Source of the DNA: Bradyrhizobium sp. AZCC 1721
GTDB lineage: Bacteria > Pseudomonadota > Alphaproteobacteria > Rhizobiales > Xanthobacteraceae
Length of the DNA: 64,000 nucleotides
NCBI RefSeq assembly: GCF_036924715.1
Contig: NZ_JAZHSB010000001.1
Span: 2,595,001 to 2,659,000, forward strand
Direction of reading: 5' to 3'
Positions 17,653-25,197 of the stretch are shown one piece after another. The notes under the pieces were generated by a model, which was not told the origin of the DNA, searched no databases, and worked only from the letters and a program-made list of their open reading frames with translations. The translations under genes and the position numbers were made by a program. Each line of letters opens with the position of its first letter. Positions within the stretch are counted from its first letter, which is position 1.

Positions 17653-18174
17653 ATGGCCTTTTCACTCTACGACGCCAGCGTGGCGAACTATCTGCAGACC
17701 CTTGGCGCGGTCAGCGGTTTCCTCGACCGCGGCCTCGTTCATTTCCGCGAAAAGAACATCGATCCGGATAGCATGGTCGAGGCGCGTCTGGCGCCCGACA
17801 TGCTGCCGCTGCGTTTCCAGATCATCTCCGTCGCGCAGCATTCGCGTGGCGCTATCGAGGGCGTGCAAAGCGGAGAGTTTCGTCCGCCCGCGTCCAGCAC
17901 GCCGTACGATTATGCGGGATTGCAGGGATTGGTCGCGCAAACCCGCGAGGCTCTGGAGGGCTGGACTCCGGAGGCAGTCAACGCGCTCGGCGGCCGCGAC
18001 GTCGTCTTTCACATCGGTGATCACAAGCTGCCCTTCACCGCAGAGGGCTTCCTGATGTCGTTCTCGCTGCCGAATTTCTATTTCCACGCCACCACCGCCT
18101 ACGACATCCTGCGCACCAACGGCGTGCCGCTCGGCAAAAGGGATTTCATGGGGCGGCTGAAGATGAAGAAGTGA
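17653..18174 (+). CDS. DUF1993 family protein
   Basis: The 173-residue soluble protein starts MAFSLYDASVANYLQTLGAV and has the DUF1993 pattern: a four-helix, DinB-like fold with DMLPLRFQIISVAQHSRGAI and the C-terminal SFSLPNFYFHATTAYDILR. Members are frequent in alphaproteobacteria and their biochemical role is unknown; the fold relates to metal-binding DinB proteins. A CGAGGGAG ribosome-binding site precedes ATG. Located alone after cycL. Confidence 0.85.
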   Translation: MAFSLYDASVANYLQTLGAVSGFLDRGLVHFREKNIDPDSMVEARLAPDMLPLRFQIISVAQHSRGAIEGVQSGEFRPPASSTPYDYAGLQGLVAQTREALEGWTPEAVNALGGRDVVFHIGDHKLPFTAEGFLMSFSLPNFYFHATTAYDILRTNGVPLGKRDFMGRLKMKK

Positions 18175-18215
18175 GCGCGGCACCCGCCGGCTGCGGAAAA
18201 TTCAGTTGATGCAAT

Positions 18216-18731
18216 TCAGCTCCGCAGGATGTTCCAGCCCGCCCAGGCGAGAATGCCGATATTGAGATACATCGTGGCCGCCATGCCGAACGCCCGATAG
18301 AGCGGGTGGATCCGGTAGCCGATCCAGAATGCAAATCGGGCAACGATGAAGACAATTGTGGCCGCTGCAATGACCTTGATCTGGCTCGGCGGTAGACTGA
18401 CGCTCAGAGCCAATGTGCCGATCACGAACAGCACATATTGCTGCAGCGTGTTGTCGAGCACACGTCCGTTGACCAGCGTCGCCTGATCCTCCTTGTGCAG
18501 TGTCGGATCGATCGCTTCGCTGAGGAAGCGGTTGTTGGCAACTGTGATAGTGCCGACCATCAGCGGAATCGCGGCAAGGGCGTTTGCCTTCAGGGCGTAG
18601 GCAAGCCGACTGGCGACATCGGCCAGGGCCGAGGTATCCGCCCAGATCAGCGAGATACCGGCGATTGCAGCCACCATGGTCAGCGCGCCGCTGGCGGCGC
18701 CGATCGCAACGGTTTTCTGTTCATGGGTCAT
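18216..18731 (-). CDS. MAPEG-family membrane protein
   Basis: The 171-residue protein has four predicted helices and the MAPEG pattern: NALAAIPLMVGTITVANNRF, then DNTLQQYVLFVIGTLALSV (N-x-x-E/Q-x-x helix) and ARFAFWIGYRIHPLYRAFGM. MAPEG proteins include membrane glutathione transferases; the typical glutathione-contacting Arg in the R-x-x-F/Y-W-x-G-Y segment is present. Substrate unknown. It is the last gene of a leftward operon with two other membrane proteins and has GGAG before its ATG. Confidence 0.8.
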   Translation of the reverse strand: MTHEQKTVAIGAASGALTMVAAIAGISLIWADTSALADVASRLAYALKANALAAIPLMVGTITVANNRFLSEAIDPTLHKEDQATLVNGRVLDNTLQQYVLFVIGTLALSVSLPPSQIKVIAAATIVFIVARFAFWIGYRIHPLYRAFGMAATMYLNIGILAWAGWNILRS

Positions 18732-18743
18732 GGGGCGTCTCCA

Positions 18744-19184
18744 CTATCGATAGCCGCACGAAATCGGACCGGCGTGAAGCGCAGCGCTGTCCGGCATCCG
18801 GGCCGAGATCGCGGCAGACATCTGCAGCACGACGAACAGGCCATGCAGCGCCGTGGTGACGTAACCGACCAGCAGCATGTCGGACACAATGAAGAGCTGC
18901 CAGAATATCAGATTGGCGGTCCCCAGCAGAACATGAATGGCTGCAGCCGCGAGGTGCCAGCCGCGCGCTGGCTGAGCGCGCCACATCAGGATGCCCATGA
19001 TGAAGGCTAGGCCGTGCGCCTCGATAAAGCCAAGTCCGGCATAGGGCGCCTCGGCCACAACACGCGCGACCGGCCCAAGGCCGAAGAAGATTCCGCGCAC
19101 GTCGCTTGCAAAGCCGCCCGCGGACGCTGCGAGGAGAAACGTTGCATTGGCGCTCAGGATGATGTGTCGGATGGCGATAGTCAT
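18744..19184 (-). CDS. Hypothetical four-helix membrane protein
   Basis: The 146-residue product has about four hydrophobic helices (HIILSANATFLLAASAGGF, GLGFIEAHGLAFIMGILMW, WHLAAAAIHVLLGTANLIFW, LLVGYVTTALHGLFVVLQM). I do not recognise the family. A GGAGGT lies 4 nt before ATG 19184. It sits between the TauE-type protein and the MAPEG protein in a leftward operon; the shared context hints at a membrane redox or detoxification role, which is inference only. Confidence 0.65.
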   Translation of the reverse strand: MTIAIRHIILSANATFLLAASAGGFASDVRGIFFGLGPVARVVAEAPYAGLGFIEAHGLAFIMGILMWRAQPARGWHLAAAAIHVLLGTANLIFWQLFIVSDMLLVGYVTTALHGLFVVLQMSAAISARMPDSAALHAGPISCGYR

Positions 19185-19278
19185 TGGAGACCTCCGTTGT
19201 GACGGTGCGTATGAGATGAAGACCTGAGGTGAATTGGCAGGGAGGACACCGGTTTTCTGTCAATCTGCACGGCGCAGG

Positions 19279-20016
19279 TCACAGCAGCACCACGCCTTGA
19301 ATCAGATAGACGGTGGATACCGCGCCGATCACGTAGCGCGACCAGGTCCGGAATCGTGTCTCGCTGATCGCCTCGATCACGAACCGGGAAAGGTATCCTC
19401 CGGTGATCGCAAGCGGAATCGCCGCGATGACGGCGATCGGCGACAGGGTCTCGCCGCCGGCAAGCAGGTGGCCGAAATAGGCGGCCTTCAGGAAGTGTCC
19501 GATCACTTGCGCTGCGGCCTTGGTGGCGATCAGTTGCCGGCTGTTGAGCGGCGAGCGCACGAAGAACACGTCGAGGATGGGACCGGAAACCCCGGCCAGG
19601 AGCTGCAGCACGGTGCACAGGGCGCCGCAGCCGTGACCATGGCTGGGCTTTCCAATGTCGGGCGCGAGTCGGCCGGGAAGCAGAAGTCCCAGGAAGGGGC
19701 TCACGCCAACGATAATTAGGGCTATCGCCTTGCTCGCCTCAAGCGCCATGGCGCCGACCGCGGCTGCTGCGACGACGGCGCCGGCGGCATAATGGGCAAC
19801 GATCCGCCAATCGATATGCGCGCGCCATTGCCAGGCCCGCCAGCCATTCGAGGCCACCTGCACCAGGCCGTGCAAAATCATGGCCGGCGCAAGAGGCATG
19901 AAAATCAGCAAAATTCCCATCAGTATCATACCACCGGCCATCCCGAAGATGCCGGAGATGAAGGAGGTCGATACGATGGCGGCGGCGAATCCCGCCGCGA
20001 GCGGGAGGCTGAGCAT
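19279..20016 (-). CDS. TauE/SafE-family sulfite/anion exporter
   Basis: The 245-residue membrane protein shows the two halves of TauE/SafE: FISGIFGMAGGMILMGILLIF in the first half and VSGPILDVFFVRSPLNSRQLIATKAAAQVIGHFLKAAYFG across the second, each given here in part. These carriers export sulfite, sulfoacetate or related anions; the substrate here is unknown. ATG 20016 is preferred over TTG 20049 because it starts right at the first helix. It heads the leftward operon and is divergent from a LysR gene with a dyad in between. Confidence 0.82.
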   Translation of the reverse strand: MLSLPLAAGFAAAIVSTSFISGIFGMAGGMILMGILLIFMPLAPAMILHGLVQVASNGWRAWQWRAHIDWRIVAHYAAGAVVAAAAVGAMALEASKAIALIIVGVSPFLGLLLPGRLAPDIGKPSHGHGCGALCTVLQLLAGVSGPILDVFFVRSPLNSRQLIATKAAAQVIGHFLKAAYFGHLLAGGETLSPIAVIAAIPLAITGGYLSRFVIEAISETRFRTWSRYVIGAVSTVYLIQGVVLL

Positions 20017-20092
20017 GGGCGTCGTCCGGTTGAATCCGATGCCGTTCAATGCGCGTTTGACAGGAGCTTCGCAAACGCGTTTAGTTCAGCCA

Positions 20093-20115
20093 TAGGCTAA
20101 GGAAAAGTTAGTCTA
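20093..20115. promoter_or_regulatory. LysR-type operator dyad between tauE-like and lysR genes
   Basis: TAGGCTAA (20093-20100) and TTAGTCTA (20108-20115) form an imperfect inverted repeat with a 7-nt spacer and the T-N11-A core of LysR sites. It ends 14 nt before the LysR ATG. Confidence 0.5.
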
Positions 20116-20129
20116 AGGGTTGGCTTCCC

Positions 20130-21008
20130 ATGCGCCGTCTGCCTTCGCTGAATGGCTTGCGTGCCTTCGAGGCCGCGGCGCGCCATGGAAGCTTCGTGGG
20201 TGCGAGCCAGGAACTGAATGTCACCCAAGCGGCGGTGAGCCGCATGGTGCGGTTGCTCGAGGCCCGGCTCGGTCTCGAGCTGTTCCAGCGGCTTCCCAAC
20301 GGCCTTGCGCTCACCGCGCAAGCAAAGGCGCTGCAACCGAGCCTCACTGCGGCGTTCGATTCGATCGCTGCCAGCGTCGAGCAGGTTGCAGCGATGCGGA
20401 CCACGCCGGTCTTGACGATCGGCGTCGGACCTTCCTTCGCGGTGCGCTGGATGATTCCGCGCCTTGCGAGCTTTTACGGCACGCATCCCGACATCGAGGT
20501 GCGGCTCGCGACCGGTGGCGCGATCAATCCCTTCAAGGACGACTGGACCTGCGGAATCCTGCTCGGCAATGGCGATTGGCCCGGACTGGCGGCCGAGCCG
20601 TTGTTTTCGGCTGACCTCTTTCCCGTATGCACCGCCGCGACGGCACGGCGGCTTGGCAAGCCGTCGGATCTGGCCAACGAGAACTTGCTGCAGGTCGTGC
20701 ATTCGCCGGAAGACTGGCCGTTATGGCTGGCCGCAGCGGGTGTCAAACTGCGCCGCAAAGCGCTCGGCCCAAGCTTTGCCAATTACGGAATGGCCTTGCA
20801 GGCTGCGCTCGATGGCGTCGGGGTTGCCATCGGCTTGCGACCGTATGTGGAAGATGACCTCGCGATGAGGCGCCTGGTTGCGCCATTTGCGATTTCTGTT
20901 CCCAAGGGACAGGCTTGGTACCTGGTGTATCGTCCGTTCCGCGAAACCGATCCGGGTCTCATCGCCTTTCGCGACTGGTTGCGAAGAAGCTTCCAGGCGT
21001 CGTCTTAA
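20130..21008 (+). CDS. LysR-family regulator, GcvA-like
   Basis: The 292-residue regulator opens MRRLPSLNGLRAFEAAARHGSF with the winged helix ASQELNVTQAAVSRMVRLLEARLGLELF, characteristic of the GcvA branch, followed by the periplasmic-binding-like effector domain (VLTIGVGPSFAVRWMIPRL, NPFKDDWTCGILLGNGDWPGL). It is divergent from the TauE/MAPEG operon, with a LysR-type dyad in the 80-nt gap, so it most likely controls that operon and itself. Effector unknown. Confidence 0.88.
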   Translation: MRRLPSLNGLRAFEAAARHGSFVGASQELNVTQAAVSRMVRLLEARLGLELFQRLPNGLALTAQAKALQPSLTAAFDSIAASVEQVAAMRTTPVLTIGVGPSFAVRWMIPRLASFYGTHPDIEVRLATGGAINPFKDDWTCGILLGNGDWPGLAAEPLFSADLFPVCTAATARRLGKPSDLANENLLQVVHSPEDWPLWLAAAGVKLRRKALGPSFANYGMALQAALDGVGVAIGLRPYVEDDLAMRRLVAPFAISVPKGQAWYLVYRPFRETDPGLIAFRDWLRRSFQASS

Positions 21009-21179
21009 CCGGCTGATTTACCTGCGATATTCTGCCGCATCCACAAGTCCCCGCATTACCAAAGTTTAATTCCCTAGCCAGCGCGCGGTAAGGCGGCAGG
21101 CCCCATCTTCCGATGTGACAGGTGCCAACCCCCGCACCGTAGAAGAATGAAAAATTCACGCTCTGGAGATTTTACAGAC

Positions 21180-22775
21180 ATGACCGAACGTCCCGTCGAT
21201 CTTTCCTCGCTACCGTCAAACGGCGCAGCCCGCCGTTCGCTGTTCTCCGCCCGCAAATTCGCGCTGATGGCCTCCGTCGTCGCCGGCCTTGGCGCTGCCG
21301 TGTATGGCTTCTCGCCGCAGCAGGGCCCGGCTGATATCTTTGCCAGCGCGGCGCAAGCGCAGGTCAATACAGAGGTTCGCAAGGTCGAGCGGCCGATCGG
21401 TTTCGCCGACATTGTCGAGCGCGTGAAACCGTCGGTGATTTCGGTCAAGATCAACATCGCCGACAAGAGTTCCAAGGACGACAGCGCCAACAAGGACGAG
21501 GACTCGCCGTTCCCGCCGGGCTCGCCGATGGAGCGCTTCTTCCGCCGCTTCGGCGGTCCGGATGGCTTGCCGCCCGGCCTGCGTGGCGGACCACGTGGCC
21601 CCCGTGGCCCGGTCACGGGTCAGGGTTCCGGCTTCTTCATCTCGCCTGACGGCTATGCCGTGACCAACAACCACGTGGTTGACGGCGCCGACAAGGTCGA
21701 AATCACCATGGAAGACGGCAAGACCTACACCGCGAAGGTGATCGGCACCGATCAGCGCACTGATCTGGCGCTGATCAAGGTCGAGGGCCGCTCCGATTTC
21801 CCGTTCGCCAAGCTGTCCGATAGCAAGCCGCGGATCGGCGACTGGGTGCTCGCGGTCGGCAACCCGTTCGGCCTCGGCGGCACTGTGACCGCCGGCATCG
21901 TCTCGGCCTCCGGCCGCGACATCGGCAACGGTCCGTACGACGATTTCATCCAGATCGATGCGCCCGTGAACAAGGGCAATTCCGGCGGTCCGGCGTTCGA
22001 CACCAATGGCGAGGTGATGGGCGTCAACACCGCGATCTACTCGCCGTCCGGCGGCAGCGTCGGCATCGCGTTCTCGATCCCTGCCTCGACGGTGAAGTCG
22101 GTAGTCGCCCAGCTCAAGGACAAGGGCTCGGTCAGCCGCGGGTGGATCGGCGTCCAGATCCAGCCGGTGACCTCCGAAATCGCCGACAGTCTCGGCATGA
22201 AGAAGGCCCAAGGCGCGCTGGTGGCGGAACCGCAGCAGAATGGTCCGGCAGCCAAGGCCGGCATCCAGTCCGGTGACGTCATCACCGCCGTCAATGGCGA
22301 GCCGGTCAAGGATGCCAGGGAACTCGCCCGCACCATCGGCGGTCTCGCACCCGGCACCGCGGTCAAGCTCAACGTGCTGCAAAAGGGCCAGGACAAGGTC
22401 GTCAACCTCACGCTCGGCCAGTTGCCGAACACGGTCGAGACCAAGGCCGACATCGGCAAGGAAGACAAGGGCGGCGCAACCAAGGGAACTGACGTGCCGA
22501 AGCTCGGCCTGACGGTTGCGCCCGCCAACAGCGTGGCCGGCGCCGGCAGGGAGGGCGTCGTGGTTACCGAGGTGGACCCGAAGAGTGCGGCGGCCGAGCG
22601 CGGCTTCAAGGAAGGCGACGTCATTCTCGAGGTCGCCGGCAAGACCGTCGGCAGCCCGAGCGAAGTCCGTGAGGCAATCGACGCCGCGCGTACCGAGAAC
22701 AAGAACAGCGTTCTCATGCGCGTGAAGAGCGGCGGTTCGTCGCGCTTCGTCGCGGTGCCGCTGGCGAAGGGCTAA
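21180..22775 (+). CDS. degP: Periplasmic serine protease/chaperone DegP (HtrA family)
   Basis: The 531-residue Do-family protease starts with MTERPVDLSSLPSNG, then a signal/anchor helix (FALMASVVAGLGAAVYGF). The trypsin-like domain has the triad: His in AVTNNHVVDGA, Asp in GTDQRTDLALIKV and Ser in VNKGNSGGPAFD. Two PDZ domains follow (GWIGVQIQPVTSEIADSLGM and LGLTVAPANSVAGAG). It degrades or refolds damaged envelope proteins. ATG 21147 is an alternative start. A Gly/Pro/Arg-rich loop lies before the catalytic His. In rhizobia this gene usually precedes the two-component pair and glnE, as here. Confidence 0.95.
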   Translation: MTERPVDLSSLPSNGAARRSLFSARKFALMASVVAGLGAAVYGFSPQQGPADIFASAAQAQVNTEVRKVERPIGFADIVERVKPSVISVKINIADKSSKDDSANKDEDSPFPPGSPMERFFRRFGGPDGLPPGLRGGPRGPRGPVTGQGSGFFISPDGYAVTNNHVVDGADKVEITMEDGKTYTAKVIGTDQRTDLALIKVEGRSDFPFAKLSDSKPRIGDWVLAVGNPFGLGGTVTAGIVSASGRDIGNGPYDDFIQIDAPVNKGNSGGPAFDTNGEVMGVNTAIYSPSGGSVGIAFSIPASTVKSVVAQLKDKGSVSRGWIGVQIQPVTSEIADSLGMKKAQGALVAEPQQNGPAAKAGIQSGDVITAVNGEPVKDARELARTIGGLAPGTAVKLNVLQKGQDKVVNLTLGQLPNTVETKADIGKEDKGGATKGTDVPKLGLTVAPANSVAGAGREGVVVTEVDPKSAAAERGFKEGDVILEVAGKTVGSPSEVREAIDAARTENKNSVLMRVKSGGSSRFVAVPLAKG

Positions 22776-23027
22776 ACGAGGACTAGATACCAGATGGAGG
22801 GTCACGCCGGCATTCGTCGCCCCCGCCGACGTCTCCTTCCGGGGAGCGGGTCCAAAACTCGCTCCCTCTGGCAACCTTCCTTCGGAATACGCCCCCCTCC
22901 GTCGGAAGGGCCTAAGGGCGGTGAGGTCCCCCAGCCTCATCGCCCGCTCTTTTCACTTGATTGCGATACTGCGCGGTCGCCTTGCATGTGCAGGGCGGCC
23001 GCGCCATGGTGAGAGGAACCAAATCCT

Positions 23028-23747
23028 GTGAGCGCTCCCGCAGCAATCCCCACACCCGTCACTCAGATGCGCCTGTTGATCATCGAAGACGACCGCGAGT
23101 CCGCCGACTATCTGGTCAAGGCGTTCCGTGAAGTCGGCTATGTCGCCGATCTCGCCAGCGATGGCGAGGAGGGACTATCGATGGCCGAGAGCGGCGATTA
23201 CGACGTGCTGGTGGTCGACCGCATGTTGCCCAAGCGCGACGGACTGTCGGTGATCGGGAGCTTGCGCGACAAGGGCATTCGCACGCCGGTTCTGATCCTC
23301 TCCGCGCTCGGCCAGGTCGACGACCGCATCAAGGGCCTGCGCGCCGGCGGCGACGACTATCTGCCAAAGCCCTATTCATTCGCCGAATTGCAGGCCCGCG
23401 TCGAAGTGCTGTCGCGCCGCAATGTCGGCCCGGCCGAGGAGACCACCTACCGCGTCGGCGATCTCGAGCTCGACCGTCTTTCTCATCGTGTCGCCCGCGG
23501 CAAGGACGAACTGACGCTGCAGCCGCGCGAGTTTCGCCTGCTCGAATATCTGATGAAGCATGCCGGCCAGGTGGTGACCCGCACCATGCTTCTCGAAAAC
23601 GTCTGGGATTACCATTTCGATCCGCAGACCAATGTCATCGACGTGCACATTTCGCGGCTGCGCTCCAAGATCGACAAGGGCTTTGATCGGCCCTTGCTGC
23701 ACACGATCCGCGGCGCCGGATACATGATCCGTGACGGCCTTCGGTAA
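23028..23747 (+). CDS. OmpR-family response regulator
   Basis: The 239-residue regulator has receiver motifs IIEDDRES, phospho-acceptor Asp64 in LVVDRMLPKRDG, switch Ser in LILSALG and Lys in YLPKPY, and an OmpR-type winged helix (LTLQPREFRLLEYLMKH ... HISRLRSKIDKGFDRP). GTG 23028 is chosen because GAGAGGA lies about 10 nt upstream; ATG 23067 (MRLLIIEDD) is possible. It overlaps the kinase gene by 17 nt. Placement between degP and glnE suggests an envelope-stress link, inferred from context. Confidence 0.9.
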   Translation: MSAPAAIPTPVTQMRLLIIEDDRESADYLVKAFREVGYVADLASDGEEGLSMAESGDYDVLVVDRMLPKRDGLSVIGSLRDKGIRTPVLILSALGQVDDRIKGLRAGGDDYLPKPYSFAELQARVEVLSRRNVGPAEETTYRVGDLELDRLSHRVARGKDELTLQPREFRLLEYLMKHAGQVVTRTMLLENVWDYHFDPQTNVIDVHISRLRSKIDKGFDRPLLHTIRGAGYMIRDGLR

Positions 23748-25197
23748 ACTGGTCCGCACGACGGCGTTTCGGCTGACGCTGGTCTATCTGTTTTTGTTCG
23801 CGCTGTTTGCGGCGTCGCTGCTCGGCTATTTCGCCTGGAATACGCGGCGGCTGATCAACGAGCAGATCACCGCCACGGTGAATGCCGAAACCGCGGAGAT
23901 TACCGACATCTACACGCGTCGCGGCCTGCGCGGCCTCGTCTTCACGCTCGGCAATCGGGCGCTGCGGCCGGGCGCCAACCTCTATCTCGTCACCACGCCG
24001 GAGGGAAAAGCGATCGGCGGCAATGTCGGCGCGCTGGCGCCGGGTGTGATGGCCTCAACCGGCTGGTCGGAGACCGGCTATCGCCGGCTCGACGAGCAGG
24101 ACACCGCGGATCACCGCGCGCTGGTGCGCGTCACCGAACTCACCAACGGTTTTCGTCTCTTGGTCGGCCGCGACCTGGAGGAGCGCCGCCGGCTGTTCGG
24201 CATCGTCGCCAACGCCGCGCAATGGTCGCTGCTGGTCGTCATCGTGCTCGGCATCGGCGGTGGCATCTTCGTGGCGCGGCGGGTGCTGCAGCGGATCGAT
24301 GCCATGACCGGCACCACAAGGCGCATCATGGCGGGCGATCTCTCGGGGCGGCTGCCAGTCGGGCGCTCCGGCGACGAGCTCGATCGTCTCGCGGAAAACC
24401 TCAACGCCATGTTGGAGCGCATCGAGACCCTGATGATGGGGCTGAAGGAAGTCTCCGACAACATTGCCCATGACCTCAAGACGCCGCTAACGCGCTTGCG
24501 CAACCGCGCCGAGGAGGCGCTGGCGAGTTCGGGCAGCGAGGCCGAATACCGCGCAGCGCTGGAGCGGACCATCGAGGAATCCGACGGCCTGATCCGCACT
24601 TTCAACGCGCTGTTGATGATCGCGCGCGCCGAGTCCGGGCAGGCGCGCGGCAACATGGATGATTTCGACGCGGCCGACGTCGCCAAGGGCATCCACGAAT
24701 TGTATGAGCCGCTGGCCGAGGACGACGGCATGACGCTCCGCGTCAGAACCGCGACCGCGCGGCTGCATGGCAACCGCGAACTGATCAGCCAGGCGCTTGC
24801 CAATCTGGTCGAGAACGCCATCAAGTACGGCAAGCCCTCGCCGGTGGTGCAGCCGCTGGACCCTGCCGCCGCGGCGCGCACCCGGGAGATCCTGATCGAG
24901 GCGCGGCGCGAAGGCGACCACGTGCTGCTCAGCGTCACCGATCATGGACCGGGCATTCCCGAAGGCGATCGCAAGCACGCGGTCGAGCGATTCGTGCGGC
25001 TTGAGGCGAGCCGCACGCTGCCGGGTTCCGGCCTCGGGCTCAGCCTGGCGTCCGCAGTGGCGACCTTGCATGGTGGCGAACTCAGGCTCGGCGATTCCCG
25101 GCCCGGCCTGACCGCGACGCTGGTAGTCCCGGCGCTATCTGCCGCGGCCAACAGACTTGCGGCTCAAACGCAGGATGTGCCACAGAAGGTGGCATGA
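23731..25197 (+). CDS. Sensor histidine kinase paired with the upstream regulator
   Basis: The 488-residue kinase has helix 1 (LTLVYLFLFALFAASLLGYF), a periplasmic region of about 120 residues, helix 2 (SLLVVIVLGIGGGIFVARRV), HAMP, the H box SDNIAHDLKTPLTRLRNRAE, the N box ALANLVENAIKYG and G boxes DHGPGIPE and GSGLGLSL. GTG 23731 lies inside the regulator gene (17-nt overlap), and its stop overlaps the glnE ATG, so the three genes are translationally coupled. It resembles TctE/QseC-type kinases. Confidence 0.92.
   Translation: MTAFGKLVRTTAFRLTLVYLFLFALFAASLLGYFAWNTRRLINEQITATVNAETAEITDIYTRRGLRGLVFTLGNRALRPGANLYLVTTPEGKAIGGNVGALAPGVMASTGWSETGYRRLDEQDTADHRALVRVTELTNGFRLLVGRDLEERRRLFGIVANAAQWSLLVVIVLGIGGGIFVARRVLQRIDAMTGTTRRIMAGDLSGRLPVGRSGDELDRLAENLNAMLERIETLMMGLKEVSDNIAHDLKTPLTRLRNRAEEALASSGSEAEYRAALERTIEESDGLIRTFNALLMIARAESGQARGNMDDFDAADVAKGIHELYEPLAEDDGMTLRVRTATARLHGNRELISQALANLVENAIKYGKPSPVVQPLDPAAAARTREILIEARREGDHVLLSVTDHGPGIPEGDRKHAVERFVRLEASRTLPGSGLGLSLASAVATLHGGELRLGDSRPGLTATLVVPALSAAANRLAAQTQDVPQKVA

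Noticed and set aside
21216..22940. 574-residue minus-strand frame over degP
   Set aside because: Shadow of the protease gene in high-GC DNA; no domain or ribosome-binding site.
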